NCBI GenBank assembly: GCA_043764095.1
Contig: JAYUKX010000141.1
Coordinates: 157,015-221,014 of the forward strand
DNA length: 64,000 nucleotides
Direction of reading: 5' to 3'
Source of the DNA: M3007 sp043764095
Lineage (GTDB): Bacteria; Bacteroidota; Bacteroidia; Chitinophagales; Saprospiraceae
Shown piece after piece: positions 46,120-55,191 of this stretch. The notes beneath the pieces were generated by a model. That model was not told where the DNA came from. It did no database searches and saw only the letters and a list, made by a program, of their open reading frames with translations. A program made the position numbers and the translations under genes. Within the stretch, counting starts at the first letter, position 1; each line of letters begins with the position of its first letter.

Positions 46120-46593
46120 TTATTTTGCCTTAAAAGACCAAGTAATCCAAACCTTAGAGGCCACTACCCCATCAGGCATACAGCCTATAGATAACATCCT
46201 CAAAGTAACAGGTTGCTTGGTGGTAATGGCATTTTGAATAGCTTCCTGAACTGCTGCGCCTTCATTACAGGTAAAAAGCAGCGTTTGGTTGGCTTTTTTA
46301 TAGTATTCACTCTCAATATGCGTAACCAGCATTGATACGGGCAGGTTTTCCTGCATAGCATACATCGCCAAAACACCCGTACTCAATTCACCCGCAGCAC
46401 ATTGAGCCGCAAAATAAATGCTTTTAAATGGGTTTTGTGAACGCCAACCATAAGGCAATGCAACTTCTGCTTTGTTACCATCGCAGGAGCGCATACGCAC
46501 ACCCATGAACCACGCACCAGGCAAACGGGAAAATAAAAAGAACCGCATGCCTATGCCTGAGTTCAACCACGATAAATATTTTGCTTTATTCAT
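46120..46593 (-). CDS. DUF4442 / hotdog-fold thioesterase-like protein
   Basis: A 157-residue protein with the DUF4442 plan: GMRFFLFSRLPGAWFMGVRM, NPFKSIYFAAQCAAGELSTG, MLVTHIESEYYKKA. The hotdog fold family includes acyl-CoA thioesterases; here the acidic residue in AAGELS is in the central helix. No specific substrate is predicted. It starts 9 bp after the stop of porX, so it may be co-transcribed. Confidence 0.78.
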   Translation of the reverse strand: MNKAKYLSWLNSGIGMRFFLFSRLPGAWFMGVRMRSCDGNKAEVALPYGWRSQNPFKSIYFAAQCAAGELSTGVLAMYAMQENLPVSMLVTHIESEYYKKANQTLLFTCNEGAAVQEAIQNAITTKQPVTLRMLSIGCMPDGVVASKVWITWSFKAK

Positions 46594-46602
46594 ACGATTA
46601 AC

Positions 46603-48159
46603 TTATCTACTACGCATTCGAATGACCGGACAAATCATTTCTTCCAATGAAATTCCGCCGTGCTGGAACGTGTTTTTATAATAATTATTAAAGTGGTTGT
46701 AGTTGTTCGGGTATAAAAAGAAAAAGTCTTCTTTCGCAAAAATAAAGGTACTACTTACATTAGGTCGCGGTAAACCGACTGTTCCAGGGTCTTTAATCGC
46801 GAGAACATCTTTTGGGTCGTATTGTAGATTCCGACCTACTTTATAGCGCAAATTAGTAGTTGTTTCCCGGTCACCCACTACTTTGGAGGGCGACTTAACA
46901 CGGATTGTGCCGTGATCGGTAGTGACAAACAACTGCACATCACGGCCTTGTAATTTTTGAATGGCCGACCAAAGCGGCGAATGCAAGAACCAAGAACGCG
47001 TCAATGAACGGTATGCGCGCTCATCACCAGCCAATTCCTTAAGTACTTCCATCTCGGTACGAGCATGCGAAAGCATATCAATAAAGTTATAGACAATCAC
47101 CGTACAGTCATTATTTAAATACCGTAAGATATTGTCATTCAATTCTTTACCGTGATTCACATTTGTCACCTTAAAGTAATCCCACTTAATGCCTTTATGG
47201 AAAGTTCGATCTAATTGTTTACCGAAGAAAAAGTCTTCTGAAAGGTTTTTTCCACCTTCGTCTGTATCATTTTTCCATTTATCTGGAAAATTTTTCTCAA
47301 TATCGGATGGCATCATACCCGCAAAAATAGCGTTACGACTGTACTGAGTAGCCGTTGGGAGAATACTGAAAAAATAACCTTCGTTTTCGGTACGAAACTG
47401 CTCATTTAGTACTGGTTCGATTACTTTCCATTGGTCGTAACGCAAATTATCGAGCAATAGTACAATCGTAGGCACTTCAGTATTTACATGTGGAAAAATA
47501 TGTTTGCGCATCATAGAATGCGACATGACAGGGCCAACCTCTTTATTTTTATCCACCCAAGATAAATAGTTCTTGGTGACAAATTTAGAAAATTCGACAT
47601 TGGCCTGTTCTTTTTGTTGCGACAATATATCACCTACCTCTGCTTGATTGGTATCCACTCTAAGTTCCCAATTGACAATTTTTTTATAGGCATCTACCCA
47701 TTCATTGTGATCGAGACCACCTGTAATTTGCATAAAAATTTGGCGAAACTCCATCTGGTAATCCATCGCCGTTTTTTCACTCACCAACCTTTTATTGTCG
47801 ATCAACTTCTTGAGTGTCAATAGTATTTGATTGGGATTTACAGGTTTGATAAGATAATCGGAGATTTGAGAGCCTATGGCATCTTCCATCACTTGCTCTG
47901 CTTCATTTTTTGTAATCATCACTACTGGAACAGACGTATTCCGCTCTTTAATGAGTGGCAGTACCTCCAATCCCGTTAACCCAGGCATAGACTCGTCCAA
48001 GAAAACGACATCAATATCCGAGTGCTCATCAAATAATTCAATAGCATCGTGGCCATTGGAGGCAGTAATGACTTCGTACCCTTTAGCGGTCAAAAACATT
48101 ACGTGTGGTTTAAGGAGGTCGATCTCATCGTCGGCCCAAAGTATTTTTATTTTGCTCAT
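46603..48159 (-). CDS. porX: PorX-type response regulator with PglZ domain
   Basis: PorX regulates the T9SS and hydrolyses cyclic oligonucleotides in studied members. The receiver (about residues 1-120) retains ILWADDE, phosphoacceptor Asp in VVFLDESMPG, Thr in MITKNE and Lys in YLIKPV. A helical linker leads to a PglZ/alkaline-phosphatase-type domain (about 210-518) with metal ligands in VLLLDNLRYDQW, ATQYSRNAIF and VTTDHGTI. Sequence and architecture match PorX of Bacteroidota. Its start at 48159 is favoured; a -7 box TACCTTTG (48185-48178) covers an upstream alternative start at 48180. The partner kinase porY is not adjacent. Confidence 0.92.
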   Translation of the reverse strand: MSKIKILWADDEIDLLKPHVMFLTAKGYEVITASNGHDAIELFDEHSDIDVVFLDESMPGLTGLEVLPLIKERNTSVPVVMITKNEAEQVMEDAIGSQISDYLIKPVNPNQILLTLKKLIDNKRLVSEKTAMDYQMEFRQIFMQITGGLDHNEWVDAYKKIVNWELRVDTNQAEVGDILSQQKEQANVEFSKFVTKNYLSWVDKNKEVGPVMSHSMMRKHIFPHVNTEVPTIVLLLDNLRYDQWKVIEPVLNEQFRTENEGYFFSILPTATQYSRNAIFAGMMPSDIEKNFPDKWKNDTDEGGKNLSEDFFFGKQLDRTFHKGIKWDYFKVTNVNHGKELNDNILRYLNNDCTVIVYNFIDMLSHARTEMEVLKELAGDERAYRSLTRSWFLHSPLWSAIQKLQGRDVQLFVTTDHGTIRVKSPSKVVGDRETTTNLRYKVGRNLQYDPKDVLAIKDPGTVGLPRPNVSSTFIFAKEDFFFLYPNNYNHFNNYYKNTFQHGGISLEEMICPVIRMRSR

Positions 48160-48237
48160 GTTTGTAATTCCTTGGCACAAAGGTATTCAAATCCCGATTG
48201 GAGACGTACTTTTGTGCATCAAAACAAATTATATTTT

Positions 48238-48642
48238 ATGTCAAACATCAATACACAACTCGACTCAGCCAAAGTAAAGGCAAAAGTAGTATTTCGCCGT
48301 TTTGCTTGGATAGCACTGATACTGGGCATTGTTTCTGCTGCTGGTTATTATTTTGCCCGCACTTACGCCGTAAGTGACGGCAATCGCTCAGGGCTTTTGT
48401 TTAAAATCTCTAAAAAAGGCTACGTTTTCAAGACTTATGAAGGTCAATTGCACTTAGGCGGCTCTATTCAAATGAGTACACAAAGTGTTTGGGACTTTTC
48501 TGCTAAAAACGAGGCCGTGTATCAACAATTACAACAGTACGAAGGCAAAAATGTATCTTGCCACTACCGAGAACTAGTCAATCCGTTCATTTGGCAGGGC
48601 GATACCAAGTATATTGTTGATGGTGTTACCCCTGTTCAGTAA
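48238..48642 (+). CDS. Small single-pass membrane protein, conserved in Bacteroidota
   Basis: The 134-residue protein has one transmembrane helix (about 24-46, FAWIALILGIVSAAGYYFA). The outer part has GLLFKISKKGYVFKTYEGQL and ends WQGDTKYIVDGV. Similar small proteins are often mislabelled as 6-phosphogluconate dehydrogenase; nothing here supports that activity. It is divergent from porX, with a TACTTTTG -7-like box at 48207-48214, and is followed 6 bp later by a membrane protein gene. Confidence 0.78.
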   Translation: MSNINTQLDSAKVKAKVVFRRFAWIALILGIVSAAGYYFARTYAVSDGNRSGLLFKISKKGYVFKTYEGQLHLGGSIQMSTQSVWDFSAKNEAVYQQLQQYEGKNVSCHYRELVNPFIWQGDTKYIVDGVTPVQ

Positions 48643-48648
48643 GCGGGC

Positions 48649-50028
48649 ATGAAAACGCCGTATCGCTTCACATTATTGTCAGGTATATTTACCTATGTTG
48701 TATTATTTATTTTTGCAGCATTGTGGTATCGCGAGCGTATGCTTTTTAGCGATATGGCGTTTCAGTCGTTTCATATCCTGCGGACTGGTGCATTACAAGT
48801 GCAAAGTGGACGATTTGGTGCTGCGGGGACACAGGTTTATCCGTGGTTAGCACAAATGATGTACTTTCCCTTAAAGAGCGTATTAATGAGTTATTCTTTA
48901 GGGCATGTTTTGTATTATTTTTTCTTGTTTTTATGGGTGATGGTAGTGCTGCGTCAATGGCGATGGGGTTTGGCTATTGTGCTTTTTTCAGTATTGATGA
49001 CGACCCATACCTTCTATTGGTTGTCTGAAGCACCACAAGGTCTCGCATTTTTGATGGCACTACTGGCTTGGATGGATACCCAAATATCCGTTAAGACCAT
49101 AAGATGGTGGCAATGGCCTTTATTCATTTTCGGACTAATTACAGCGTTTTATTTCCACCCAATGGTCTTATACGCCATGGTCTTTTGTTGTGTTTGGTTG
49201 TTTTTTTATCAACCAATACCTAAAAAACGCCAACTTTGGGCAACTGGACTTGCGCTTTTTGGCGTGCTGTTTTTTATTAAATTCAAATTACTCCCCTTAG
49301 ATTGGTACGATGCCATGTCGTTGTCGCGTGCCAATGCGTTCAAAGAACTTTGGCCCAATTGGCTAGATATTCCAAGCAACCATGATTTTTGGGCGTGGAT
49401 AAAAAAGGACTACTATTTATTACCTATATTCTACTTATTAAGTGTTGGTTCTATGTGCTATCTAAGGTATTGGTTATTAGCACTTTGGGTGGTATTTTTT
49501 CCACTTGGATACGTCCTTTTAGTCAACATTCCATTCCATGCCGGCGACAACCAATTTTATTTGGAAAACTTATATTTGCCACTTGCCCTTATGGTGATCT
49601 TGCCCATTGTTTTCACTTTTGAACAATGGAAGATGCCACCTAAATTTGTCTTTGCGGGTTTATTTGTCATAATACTATTGCGGCTTGGTCATATTGCACA
49701 GGCGCGACAACAATGGTCTGTACGGTTATCTTGGCTAGAACAATTTATGAGCGATAACAAACGATCAAAATACATTATTCCAGAACAATCCCTGCCAAAA
49801 GAAATTTTGCATTTCACTTGGGGCATCCCATATGAAACCTTATTACTTACCTCATTAAAAGGGCCAGATAGCACTAGGCTGGTGTTCCAAACAGGGGAAT
49901 TTAATCCCAAAATTGATAGTTTATCGCATCAAAAAGATTTGTTTTTGGGTACATTTAAAAACTATTCGTTAGACAAGTTGCCAGAGCGGTATTTTCGGCC
50001 TAGTAAAGAGACGATTTATGAGCGATAA
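48649..50028 (+). CDS. Multi-pass membrane protein, GT-C-like or unknown
   Basis: A 459-residue protein with about ten hydrophobic segments and a soluble C-terminal tail of about 110 residues. An early acidic residue in an outer loop (FSDMAFQSFH) recalls GT-C glycosyltransferases, which use dolichyl- or undecaprenyl-linked donors. This similarity is weak and I do not claim a family. Its position between a small membrane protein and a flippase-like gene suggests cell-surface polysaccharide work. The start 6 bp after the previous stop shows an operon. Confidence 0.7.
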   Translation: MKTPYRFTLLSGIFTYVVLFIFAALWYRERMLFSDMAFQSFHILRTGALQVQSGRFGAAGTQVYPWLAQMMYFPLKSVLMSYSLGHVLYYFFLFLWVMVVLRQWRWGLAIVLFSVLMTTHTFYWLSEAPQGLAFLMALLAWMDTQISVKTIRWWQWPLFIFGLITAFYFHPMVLYAMVFCCVWLFFYQPIPKKRQLWATGLALFGVLFFIKFKLLPLDWYDAMSLSRANAFKELWPNWLDIPSNHDFWAWIKKDYYLLPIFYLLSVGSMCYLRYWLLALWVVFFPLGYVLLVNIPFHAGDNQFYLENLYLPLALMVILPIVFTFEQWKMPPKFVFAGLFVIILLRLGHIAQARQQWSVRLSWLEQFMSDNKRSKYIIPEQSLPKEILHFTWGIPYETLLLTSLKGPDSTRLVFQTGEFNPKIDSLSHQKDLFLGTFKNYSLDKLPERYFRPSKETIYER

Positions 50029-50063
50029 CGGCTATCAAGCGCAATTGTAAAACGCACTATTTC

Positions 50064-51347
50064 ATGCATTTAACCACAACAAAGGCCATGCAATTGTACC
50101 AGCTCATGCGAGCGGGTGCAGGCGTACTAACAGGTGTGGTACTGGCTAAAAGTATGCTGAGTACTGCTGAAATAGGAACGTGGGAAGCACTGCTTTTCCT
50201 TGGCACTTTGGTGCTTTTTACTGGAGTAAACGGGCTGTTACAAGGCATTTCGCCTGTTTATATGCCGCTCGAAACCGACCAACGAGAACAATTTTTATTT
50301 CAAGTATTTATAGTGTTTGGGGCAATTGGACTGTCTTTTTTTTTAATCTTAATTGGTGGCAACCATTGGCTAATACCCGCTATAACAGGGCTACCTGAAC
50401 TACCCGGATTTTATTGGTTTTCCTTGTATTTATTGCTCAACATTGGCACATTACCCGTCGAAATTGTTTATTTATTACACAACAAACCCCAATCAATCGT
50501 AGTTTGGGGCATACTAGGGTTTGGTGGACAAATGCTGGCAATATCGGTACCTGCATTATTGGGATGGGGACTCATTGGCGGACTTCAATGCCTTTGCGTA
50601 TTGGCTTTACTTAAACTAATATGGGCTTTAGTTACTATCAAAAAATATACTACCCCTGCCCTACCCAACCAAACTACAAAAACGTATTTGGTGGCTTCTA
50701 CGCCATTGGCACTTAATTCATTTACGGGTAATTTAATCGGTCTTTTTGACGGCTGGTTGGTAGGAAATTGGTTTGCCAATCCTGTTGTTTTTGCCATTTT
50801 CAGGTATGGATCGCGGGAATTCCCGTGGGCATCGGCACTATCGACGGCATTGGGAACGGCAACTGTCCCAGATATCGCCGCCGACCAAGTATTAGGTATA
50901 TCCGCATTAAAACAACGCAGTACTAGATTATTACACGCTGTAATGCCGCCGTCTATACTATTAATGTTACTCACCCCTACCCTATTTCCCATTGTATTTA
51001 GCCCCGCTTTTATAGAGGCTGCTCCTCTTTTTCAAATTTATTTACTCGTTACACTCAGCCGTGTTTTACTCCCCAATTCGATACTGATTGGCACAGGACA
51101 ATCCAAGGTGATTTTTTGGACAGGAATTGGGGAACTAGGGGTAAAGATAATTACCGGCTTTCTGATGTTACACTGGTGGGGTTTAGCAGGAGTCGGTTGG
51201 TCGGTGGTGATTTCTTTTTGGTTTGAGAAACTGGTTTTAGCAGGATATTTGTGGCGCAACATGGGCATACCTCCTGATAAGTGGTTAAATTGGCGTTTGT
51301 ATGTAGGATATAGTCTGCTTTTAGTGTTAGCATATTTAGCAACGTAA
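50064..51347 (+). CDS. Polysaccharide flippase-like membrane protein
   Basis: The 427-residue protein has about 12 predicted hydrophobic segments. The N-terminus (YQLMRAGAGVLTGVVLAKSM, STAEIGTWEALLF) and NLIGLFDGWLVGNWF follow the oligosaccharide flippase/Wzx (MOP exporter) pattern. An internal ATG at 50088 is an alternative start. It would move a lipid-linked sugar across the membrane. Upstream is the GT-C-like gene at 36 bp. The stop codon is the first three bases of the palindromic element at 51345. Confidence 0.75.
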   Translation: MHLTTTKAMQLYQLMRAGAGVLTGVVLAKSMLSTAEIGTWEALLFLGTLVLFTGVNGLLQGISPVYMPLETDQREQFLFQVFIVFGAIGLSFFLILIGGNHWLIPAITGLPELPGFYWFSLYLLLNIGTLPVEIVYLLHNKPQSIVVWGILGFGGQMLAISVPALLGWGLIGGLQCLCVLALLKLIWALVTIKKYTTPALPNQTTKTYLVASTPLALNSFTGNLIGLFDGWLVGNWFANPVVFAIFRYGSREFPWASALSTALGTATVPDIAADQVLGISALKQRSTRLLHAVMPPSILLMLLTPTLFPIVFSPAFIEAAPLFQIYLLVTLSRVLLPNSILIGTGQSKVIFWTGIGELGVKIITGFLMLHWWGLAGVGWSVVISFWFEKLVLAGYLWRNMGIPPDKWLNWRLYVGYSLLLVLAYLAT

Positions 51348-51504
51348 GTATTTGGACATAATTAATTGCATTTTGAACTTGGTCTTTTCCGCCTATACAT
51401 CCCCATTTTTTCGTTAGATAGTACCGCTATCTGCCTTGAAAATGGCTCATCTAGCCGAAAAATACCTGCGTTCAATTATACAATTAATTATGTCCAAATA
51501 CTTA
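51345..51504. repeat. 160-bp element with perfect 24-bp terminal inverted repeats
   Basis: Left end 51345-51368 (TAAGTATTTGGACATAATTA...) and right end 51481-51504 are perfect reverse complements. The 112-bp interior has a further small palindrome (AGATAG-TACCG-CTATCT) and partial inverted similarity (GCATTTTGAAC against CCTTGAAAATG). The first three bases are the stop codon of the flippase gene. It could be a MITE-like element or a very long terminator; no target duplication is evident. Confidence 0.8.
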
Positions 51505-51582
51505 AGAGCATCATTGATCAAATTTCAGAAATCAATTGGCTTTTTTCAAACACCATAGATCATTCCTCCGTACTTTTGCACG

Positions 51583-52800
51583 GTGAAATTACCCTTACTT
51601 TTTGCACAGCGTTATTTATTTGCCAAACGCTCCACGAATGCGATCAATATCATTACAGGTATTTCGATTGGTGGTATTGCCATTGGCACTGCTGCTTTGA
51701 TCCTTGTTTTATCCGTTTTTAATGGTTTTGAAGACCTATTAGGTGGTCTTTTTGGTTATTTTAACCCTGAATTGAAAATAACTGCGACAAAAGGTAAAAC
51801 TTTCCATGCTGATAGCCTTGTATTGGTCAACATCAAAAATATAAAAGGCGTATCCGTGGTGAGTGCAACCTTAGAGGAAATTGCTTTTTTTGAATACGAA
51901 GGTGCCCAGGATTTTGGCACACTCAAAGGGGTGGATGCTTCATTTGCTCGAGTTAATGATATTGACTCGACGGTTCGAGAAGGTCAATATCGGTTATCTA
52001 TCGACGACCGAAATGAACTAGTGGTAGGTGCCGGACTGCGCAATAAACTAAATATTCAAGTAGAAAACGGGCTTGCTTCGCTTAATATTTATATGCCTGC
52101 AAAGGAGGCAGGTGTATTGAGTCAGCCATTCAAATCTCGTTCAGCATATCCAGTTGGTACTTTTGCCATTCAACAAGACTTTGATTATCAATACATTCTG
52201 ACCAATATTAATTTTGTCAGGGAATTATTAGAAGCCGACTCCACATCTGTTTCTGCATTGGAAATACGTTGTACCAAAGATGCTAATGTGCAAAAGGTAA
52301 AATCTGAACTAATCGGTATTATGGGGGAAGGTTATACCATAAAAACCCGTAACGAACAAAACGAAGCATTCTTTAAAGTGATGCAATTGGAAAAATGGAT
52401 GGGCTTTGCCATTACCAGTTTAATGCTTTTATTGATGGCTTTTAATATGATTGGTGCGCTTTGGATGATCGTTTTAGATAAACAGAAAGATATTTCGATG
52501 CTCAAAACTATGGGCGCTACCAATCAAACAGTACACCGTATATTTTTGATGGAAGGTGTATTTATGACTGCATTTGGTATGGTTTTAGGCTATATTTTGG
52601 CGATTGGATTGTATGCTGCCCAAAAATCATTTGGATTGGTGACGATCCCACAAGGTTTTTTGGTGAATAGTTACCCTATCGCTATGCGTTGGTTGGATTT
52701 TATTCCTGTTACCGTTACAGTTATTATTATAGGAATTATTGCTTCATTGGCACCTGCATCAAGGGCTGTACGTGTGCCTGCGTTTTTACGCGAAGAGTAA
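51583..52800 (+). CDS. LolC/E-type ABC transporter permease (FtsX family)
   Basis: The 405-residue protein begins MKLPLLFAQRYLFAKRSTNA, typical of lipoprotein-releasing permeases, with an N-terminal membrane helix, a large periplasmic MacB-like domain (about 45-265) and three C-terminal helices (FtsX domain, AITSLMLLLMAFNMIGALWM, MEGVFMTAFGMVLGYILA, LDFIPVTVTVIIIGIIASLA). With a LolD ATPase it would move lipoproteins out of the inner membrane. No ATPase gene is adjacent. The start codon is GTG, only 4 bp after the -7 box TACTTTTG (51571-51578), so the transcript is probably leaderless. Confidence 0.88.
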   Translation: MKLPLLFAQRYLFAKRSTNAINIITGISIGGIAIGTAALILVLSVFNGFEDLLGGLFGYFNPELKITATKGKTFHADSLVLVNIKNIKGVSVVSATLEEIAFFEYEGAQDFGTLKGVDASFARVNDIDSTVREGQYRLSIDDRNELVVGAGLRNKLNIQVENGLASLNIYMPAKEAGVLSQPFKSRSAYPVGTFAIQQDFDYQYILTNINFVRELLEADSTSVSALEIRCTKDANVQKVKSELIGIMGEGYTIKTRNEQNEAFFKVMQLEKWMGFAITSLMLLLMAFNMIGALWMIVLDKQKDISMLKTMGATNQTVHRIFLMEGVFMTAFGMVLGYILAIGLYAAQKSFGLVTIPQGFLVNSYPIAMRWLDFIPVTVTVIIIGIIASLAPASRAVRVPAFLREE

Positions 52801-53442
52801 TTATTTTTTCATTCTGCTGCGCAAAACTTCAAATACCATGGGCAATACAGAAACGCCAATGATTCCAATGACTACTATCTCAAAATTATTTTTAATGATC
52901 GGCAATTGACCAAAAAAGTAACCCGCTAAGGTCATGCTTGTTACCCAAAGGATACCACCAGCAATACAAAATCCTATAAATCTGCGATAAGTCATATCTC
53001 CTACGCCTGCCACAAATGGCGCAAAAGTGCGCACAATAGGCACAAACCGCGCCATAACTAACGTACGACCACCATATTTTTCATAAAACTCTTCAGTACG
53101 TGTAATATATTCCCTTTTTAAGAACCAATAATCTCGGGTAAATACTTTTTTCCCTAAAAACCTTCCAAAAAAGTAATTGACATTATCGCCCAGTATGGCT
53201 GCTCCAATCAAAACAGGAATCAATAGCCAAACATTCAAAGTTGTACTACCGGCAGCAACTGCACCAGCGGCAAACAAAAGGGAATCACCAGGTAAAAAAG
53301 GCGTAATCACCAAACCCGTCTCGCAAAAGATAATCAATGCTAAGATAACGTAGGTAAATGTTTCGTACTCCGTTACCAAATTCTGGAGGTGTTCGTCGAG
53401 GTGACGAATAAAATCAAGGGCTTCTGAAAGCAATTCAATCAT
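52801..53442 (-). CDS. DedA/VTT family membrane protein
   Basis: A 213-residue DedA protein with family motifs FCETGLVITPFLPGDSLLFA, GDNVNYFFGRFLG and the basic RFVPIVRTFAPFVAG. The family (for example UptA/PopT and DedA) takes part in undecaprenyl phosphate or phosphatidylethanolamine flipping and membrane homeostasis. It ends 1 bp after the convergent LolC/E-type gene. A TACCTTTG box (53457-53450) is 7 bp before the ATG. Confidence 0.92.
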   Translation of the reverse strand: MIELLSEALDFIRHLDEHLQNLVTEYETFTYVILALIIFCETGLVITPFLPGDSLLFAAGAVAAGSTTLNVWLLIPVLIGAAILGDNVNYFFGRFLGKKVFTRDYWFLKREYITRTEEFYEKYGGRTLVMARFVPIVRTFAPFVAGVGDMTYRRFIGFCIAGGILWVTSMTLAGYFFGQLPIIKNNFEIVVIGIIGVSVLPMVFEVLRSRMKK

Positions 53443-53506
53443 AATGCCGCAAAGGTAATACAGGGGAATCGAAAATTAATCAGGAAAAGTAAAACAATAA
53501 CTTATA

Positions 53507-53773
53507 CTAAGCAACAAAAGCCATTCCATTCACCGCTTCTACAGCAACAATTTCAGGAATTTTACTTTTTATCGCTTCATAAAGCCCTGCTCGAAGTGTC
53601 ATTGCAGACATAGAGCAAGACTCGCACATGCCTACCCAGCGGATTAATACACGCATGTCATCTGTTACTTCAACAATTTCAACATCGCCGCCATCTACGT
53701 GCAAATGAGGCCGCACTGTTTCCAATGCTTGCTCTACGCGGTCGTACAAATCCTTTTTTTCTAAGTCATTCAT
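53507..53773 (-). CDS. NifU/Nfu-type Fe-S scaffold domain protein
   Basis: The 88-residue protein is the NFU C-terminal domain alone. It has the GMCESCSMS motif, where two cysteines (CxxC) bind a 4Fe-4S cluster across a dimer, and VRPHLHVDGGDVEIV at the start. It should carry clusters to apoproteins. Upstream is msrA (17 bp between genes), but its own promoter lies inside the msrA 3' end. The -7 box is 4 bp before the ATG. Confidence 0.93.
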   Translation of the reverse strand: MNDLEKKDLYDRVEQALETVRPHLHVDGGDVEIVEVTDDMRVLIRWVGMCESCSMSAMTLRAGLYEAIKSKIPEIVAVEAVNGMAFVA

Positions 53774-53777
53774 GTCG

Positions 53778-53810
53778 CAAAGGTATAGTTTATTTCATTC
53801 GATCCGCAAA
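53778..53810 (-). promoter_or_regulatory. Bacteroidota-type promoter for the NifU-like gene
   Basis: On the minus strand, TTTG (53810-53807, within msrA), 21 bp and TACCTTTG (53785-53778). The start ATG is only 4 bp downstream, giving a leaderless transcript. Confidence 0.65.
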
Positions 53811-54314
53811 TTTTTGGCGGAATTTACGAACTTTAGGTGAAATAACAATCGAGCAGTAAGGCTGGAAAGGATTATCTTTAAAATAATTTTGATGGTATTG
53901 CTCGGCTACATAGAACCGATCAAATGCCGTAATTTCAGTCACAATAGGATCATCCCAAATATCTTGAGCCGCTACTTTGGCCGCATTGGCTATCATCTCC
54001 TGTTCGGGTGTATGGAAATAGATCACAGAACGATACTGTGGCCCTGTGTCATTACCCTGCCGATTGAGCGTGGTTGGATCATGTACGGTAAAGAAAATTT
54101 CCAGTATATCAGCATAATCAATGATGGACGGATCGTAATGTACTTGTATCACTTCCGCATGCCCCGTTAAGCCAGAACAAATTTCTTTATACGTAGGATT
54201 TTCCTCCTTACCGCCAGAATACCCACTTTCTACGCGTAAAACACCTTGTAAATCTTGAAAAAAAGCTTCGACGCACCAAAAACAGCCGCCGCCTAATGTT
54301 GCAATTTCTGTCAT
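53790..54314 (-). CDS. msrA: Peptide methionine-(S)-S-oxide reductase MsrA
   Basis: MsrA reduces methionine-S-sulfoxide in proteins. The signature GGGCFWCVEAFF gives catalytic Cys11 (with Cys14 close by), and the family segments VESGYSGGKEENPTY, GHAEVIQVHYDPS, DPTTLNRQGNDTGPQYRS and EQYHQNYF are all present. The 174 residues are normal. No msrB is fused or adjacent. Confidence 0.96.
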   Translation of the reverse strand: MTEIATLGGGCFWCVEAFFQDLQGVLRVESGYSGGKEENPTYKEICSGLTGHAEVIQVHYDPSIIDYADILEIFFTVHDPTTLNRQGNDTGPQYRSVIYFHTPEQEMIANAAKVAAQDIWDDPIVTEITAFDRFYVAEQYHQNYFKDNPFQPYCSIVISPKVRKFRQKFADRMK

Positions 54315-54428
54315 TTATTGAATATTGATATGGAGAAAATTGTAGTAACTCCGTTAATTCACTGCAATAAGAACACAATATTAAGAGAAATGTTTAGTTT
54401 TAACTTTTTGACTTAAAATGAATTTTCC

Positions 54429-55067
54429 ATGCAAAACAAAACCTCTTTACTCCTTTTTTCCTTTTTTTTATCTACTTTTATCAAGGGACAGGCTGCTGTT
54501 GAATTAGAGAAAATCCAAGTACTTCTTGCTGGTATCGATAATCCTATAACAATTGCGGTAGATGATTTGCCGGATTCTTGTATTTCAGTAGCAGTAAGTA
54601 ATGGCAACATAAAAAGGGAGCGCAATGGCCGTTATTCTTGGCGCGTTTTACTCGACACCAATAAAGCCGTACTAACTTTAACCGATCGATGCAACAATGA
54701 GCCATTAGCCAAGCGGCAGTATAGAATTAGGGAACTAGCAACTGAAATCTTATTAGGTGCAAAATATCGTAGTTGCCGAATAGATAAGAAAGTTTTTAGT
54801 GAACAAAAAGGTCTCGCATGTGTACCCATGGAGGGCGATATTGATGCTCGTTTCGAGATACAGGGCTTCCAAATGTATCTTCAAAAGGAGTCAGGAAAAA
54901 TACTAGAAGGTCATAATATTGGCGCACGCTTTTCTGGGAATATATTGACTTGGGTGAAGTCGATAGAAACAGGCGATGAAATAATTTTTTCTCAAATAAT
55001 GTATAAATATCCAGGAGCGAAACAAGCCAAGGAAAGTACTGAAACCTTAAAATTTGTGATTAAGTAG
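54429..55067 (+). CDS. Secreted GldM C-terminal-domain-like protein
   Basis: A signal peptide is followed by a segment that resembles the C-terminal end of gliding motility/T9SS protein GldM: LAGIDNPITIAVDDLPDSCI, SNGNIKRERNGRYSW, AKRQYRIREL, GFQMYLQKESGK and TGDEIIFSQI. The protein is only 212 residues and lacks the GldM membrane and shaft part, so it is a stand-alone relative. In Bacteroidota such proteins are sometimes found away from the gld operon. A role at the T9SS is inferred. It stands alone, with a hairpin after it. Confidence 0.65.
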   Translation: MQNKTSLLLFSFFLSTFIKGQAAVELEKIQVLLAGIDNPITIAVDDLPDSCISVAVSNGNIKRERNGRYSWRVLLDTNKAVLTLTDRCNNEPLAKRQYRIRELATEILLGAKYRSCRIDKKVFSEQKGLACVPMEGDIDARFEIQGFQMYLQKESGKILEGHNIGARFSGNILTWVKSIETGDEIIFSQIMYKYPGAKQAKESTETLKFVIK

Positions 55068-55109
55068 GCAATTCATTGTAGCACCAACCTCGGGTGACCC
55101 AACAACTAA

Positions 55110-55154
55110 ATTGGCCTATTGTCGGGGATGGGGGTCTACCGACAATAGGCCAAT
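55110..55154. repeat. CCTATTGTCGGGG hairpin, copy 2
   Basis: Arms ATTGGCCTATTGTCGG (55110-55125) and CCGACAATAGGCCAAT (55139-55154) are perfect over 16 bp with a 13-base loop. The core is shared with the hairpin at 6688-6730. It lies between the convergent genes ending at 55067 and 55192 and may act as a bidirectional terminator. Confidence 0.82.
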
Positions 55155-55191
55155 ATTCAACAAATAATCACTTGAACAAAGTGATTACCCC

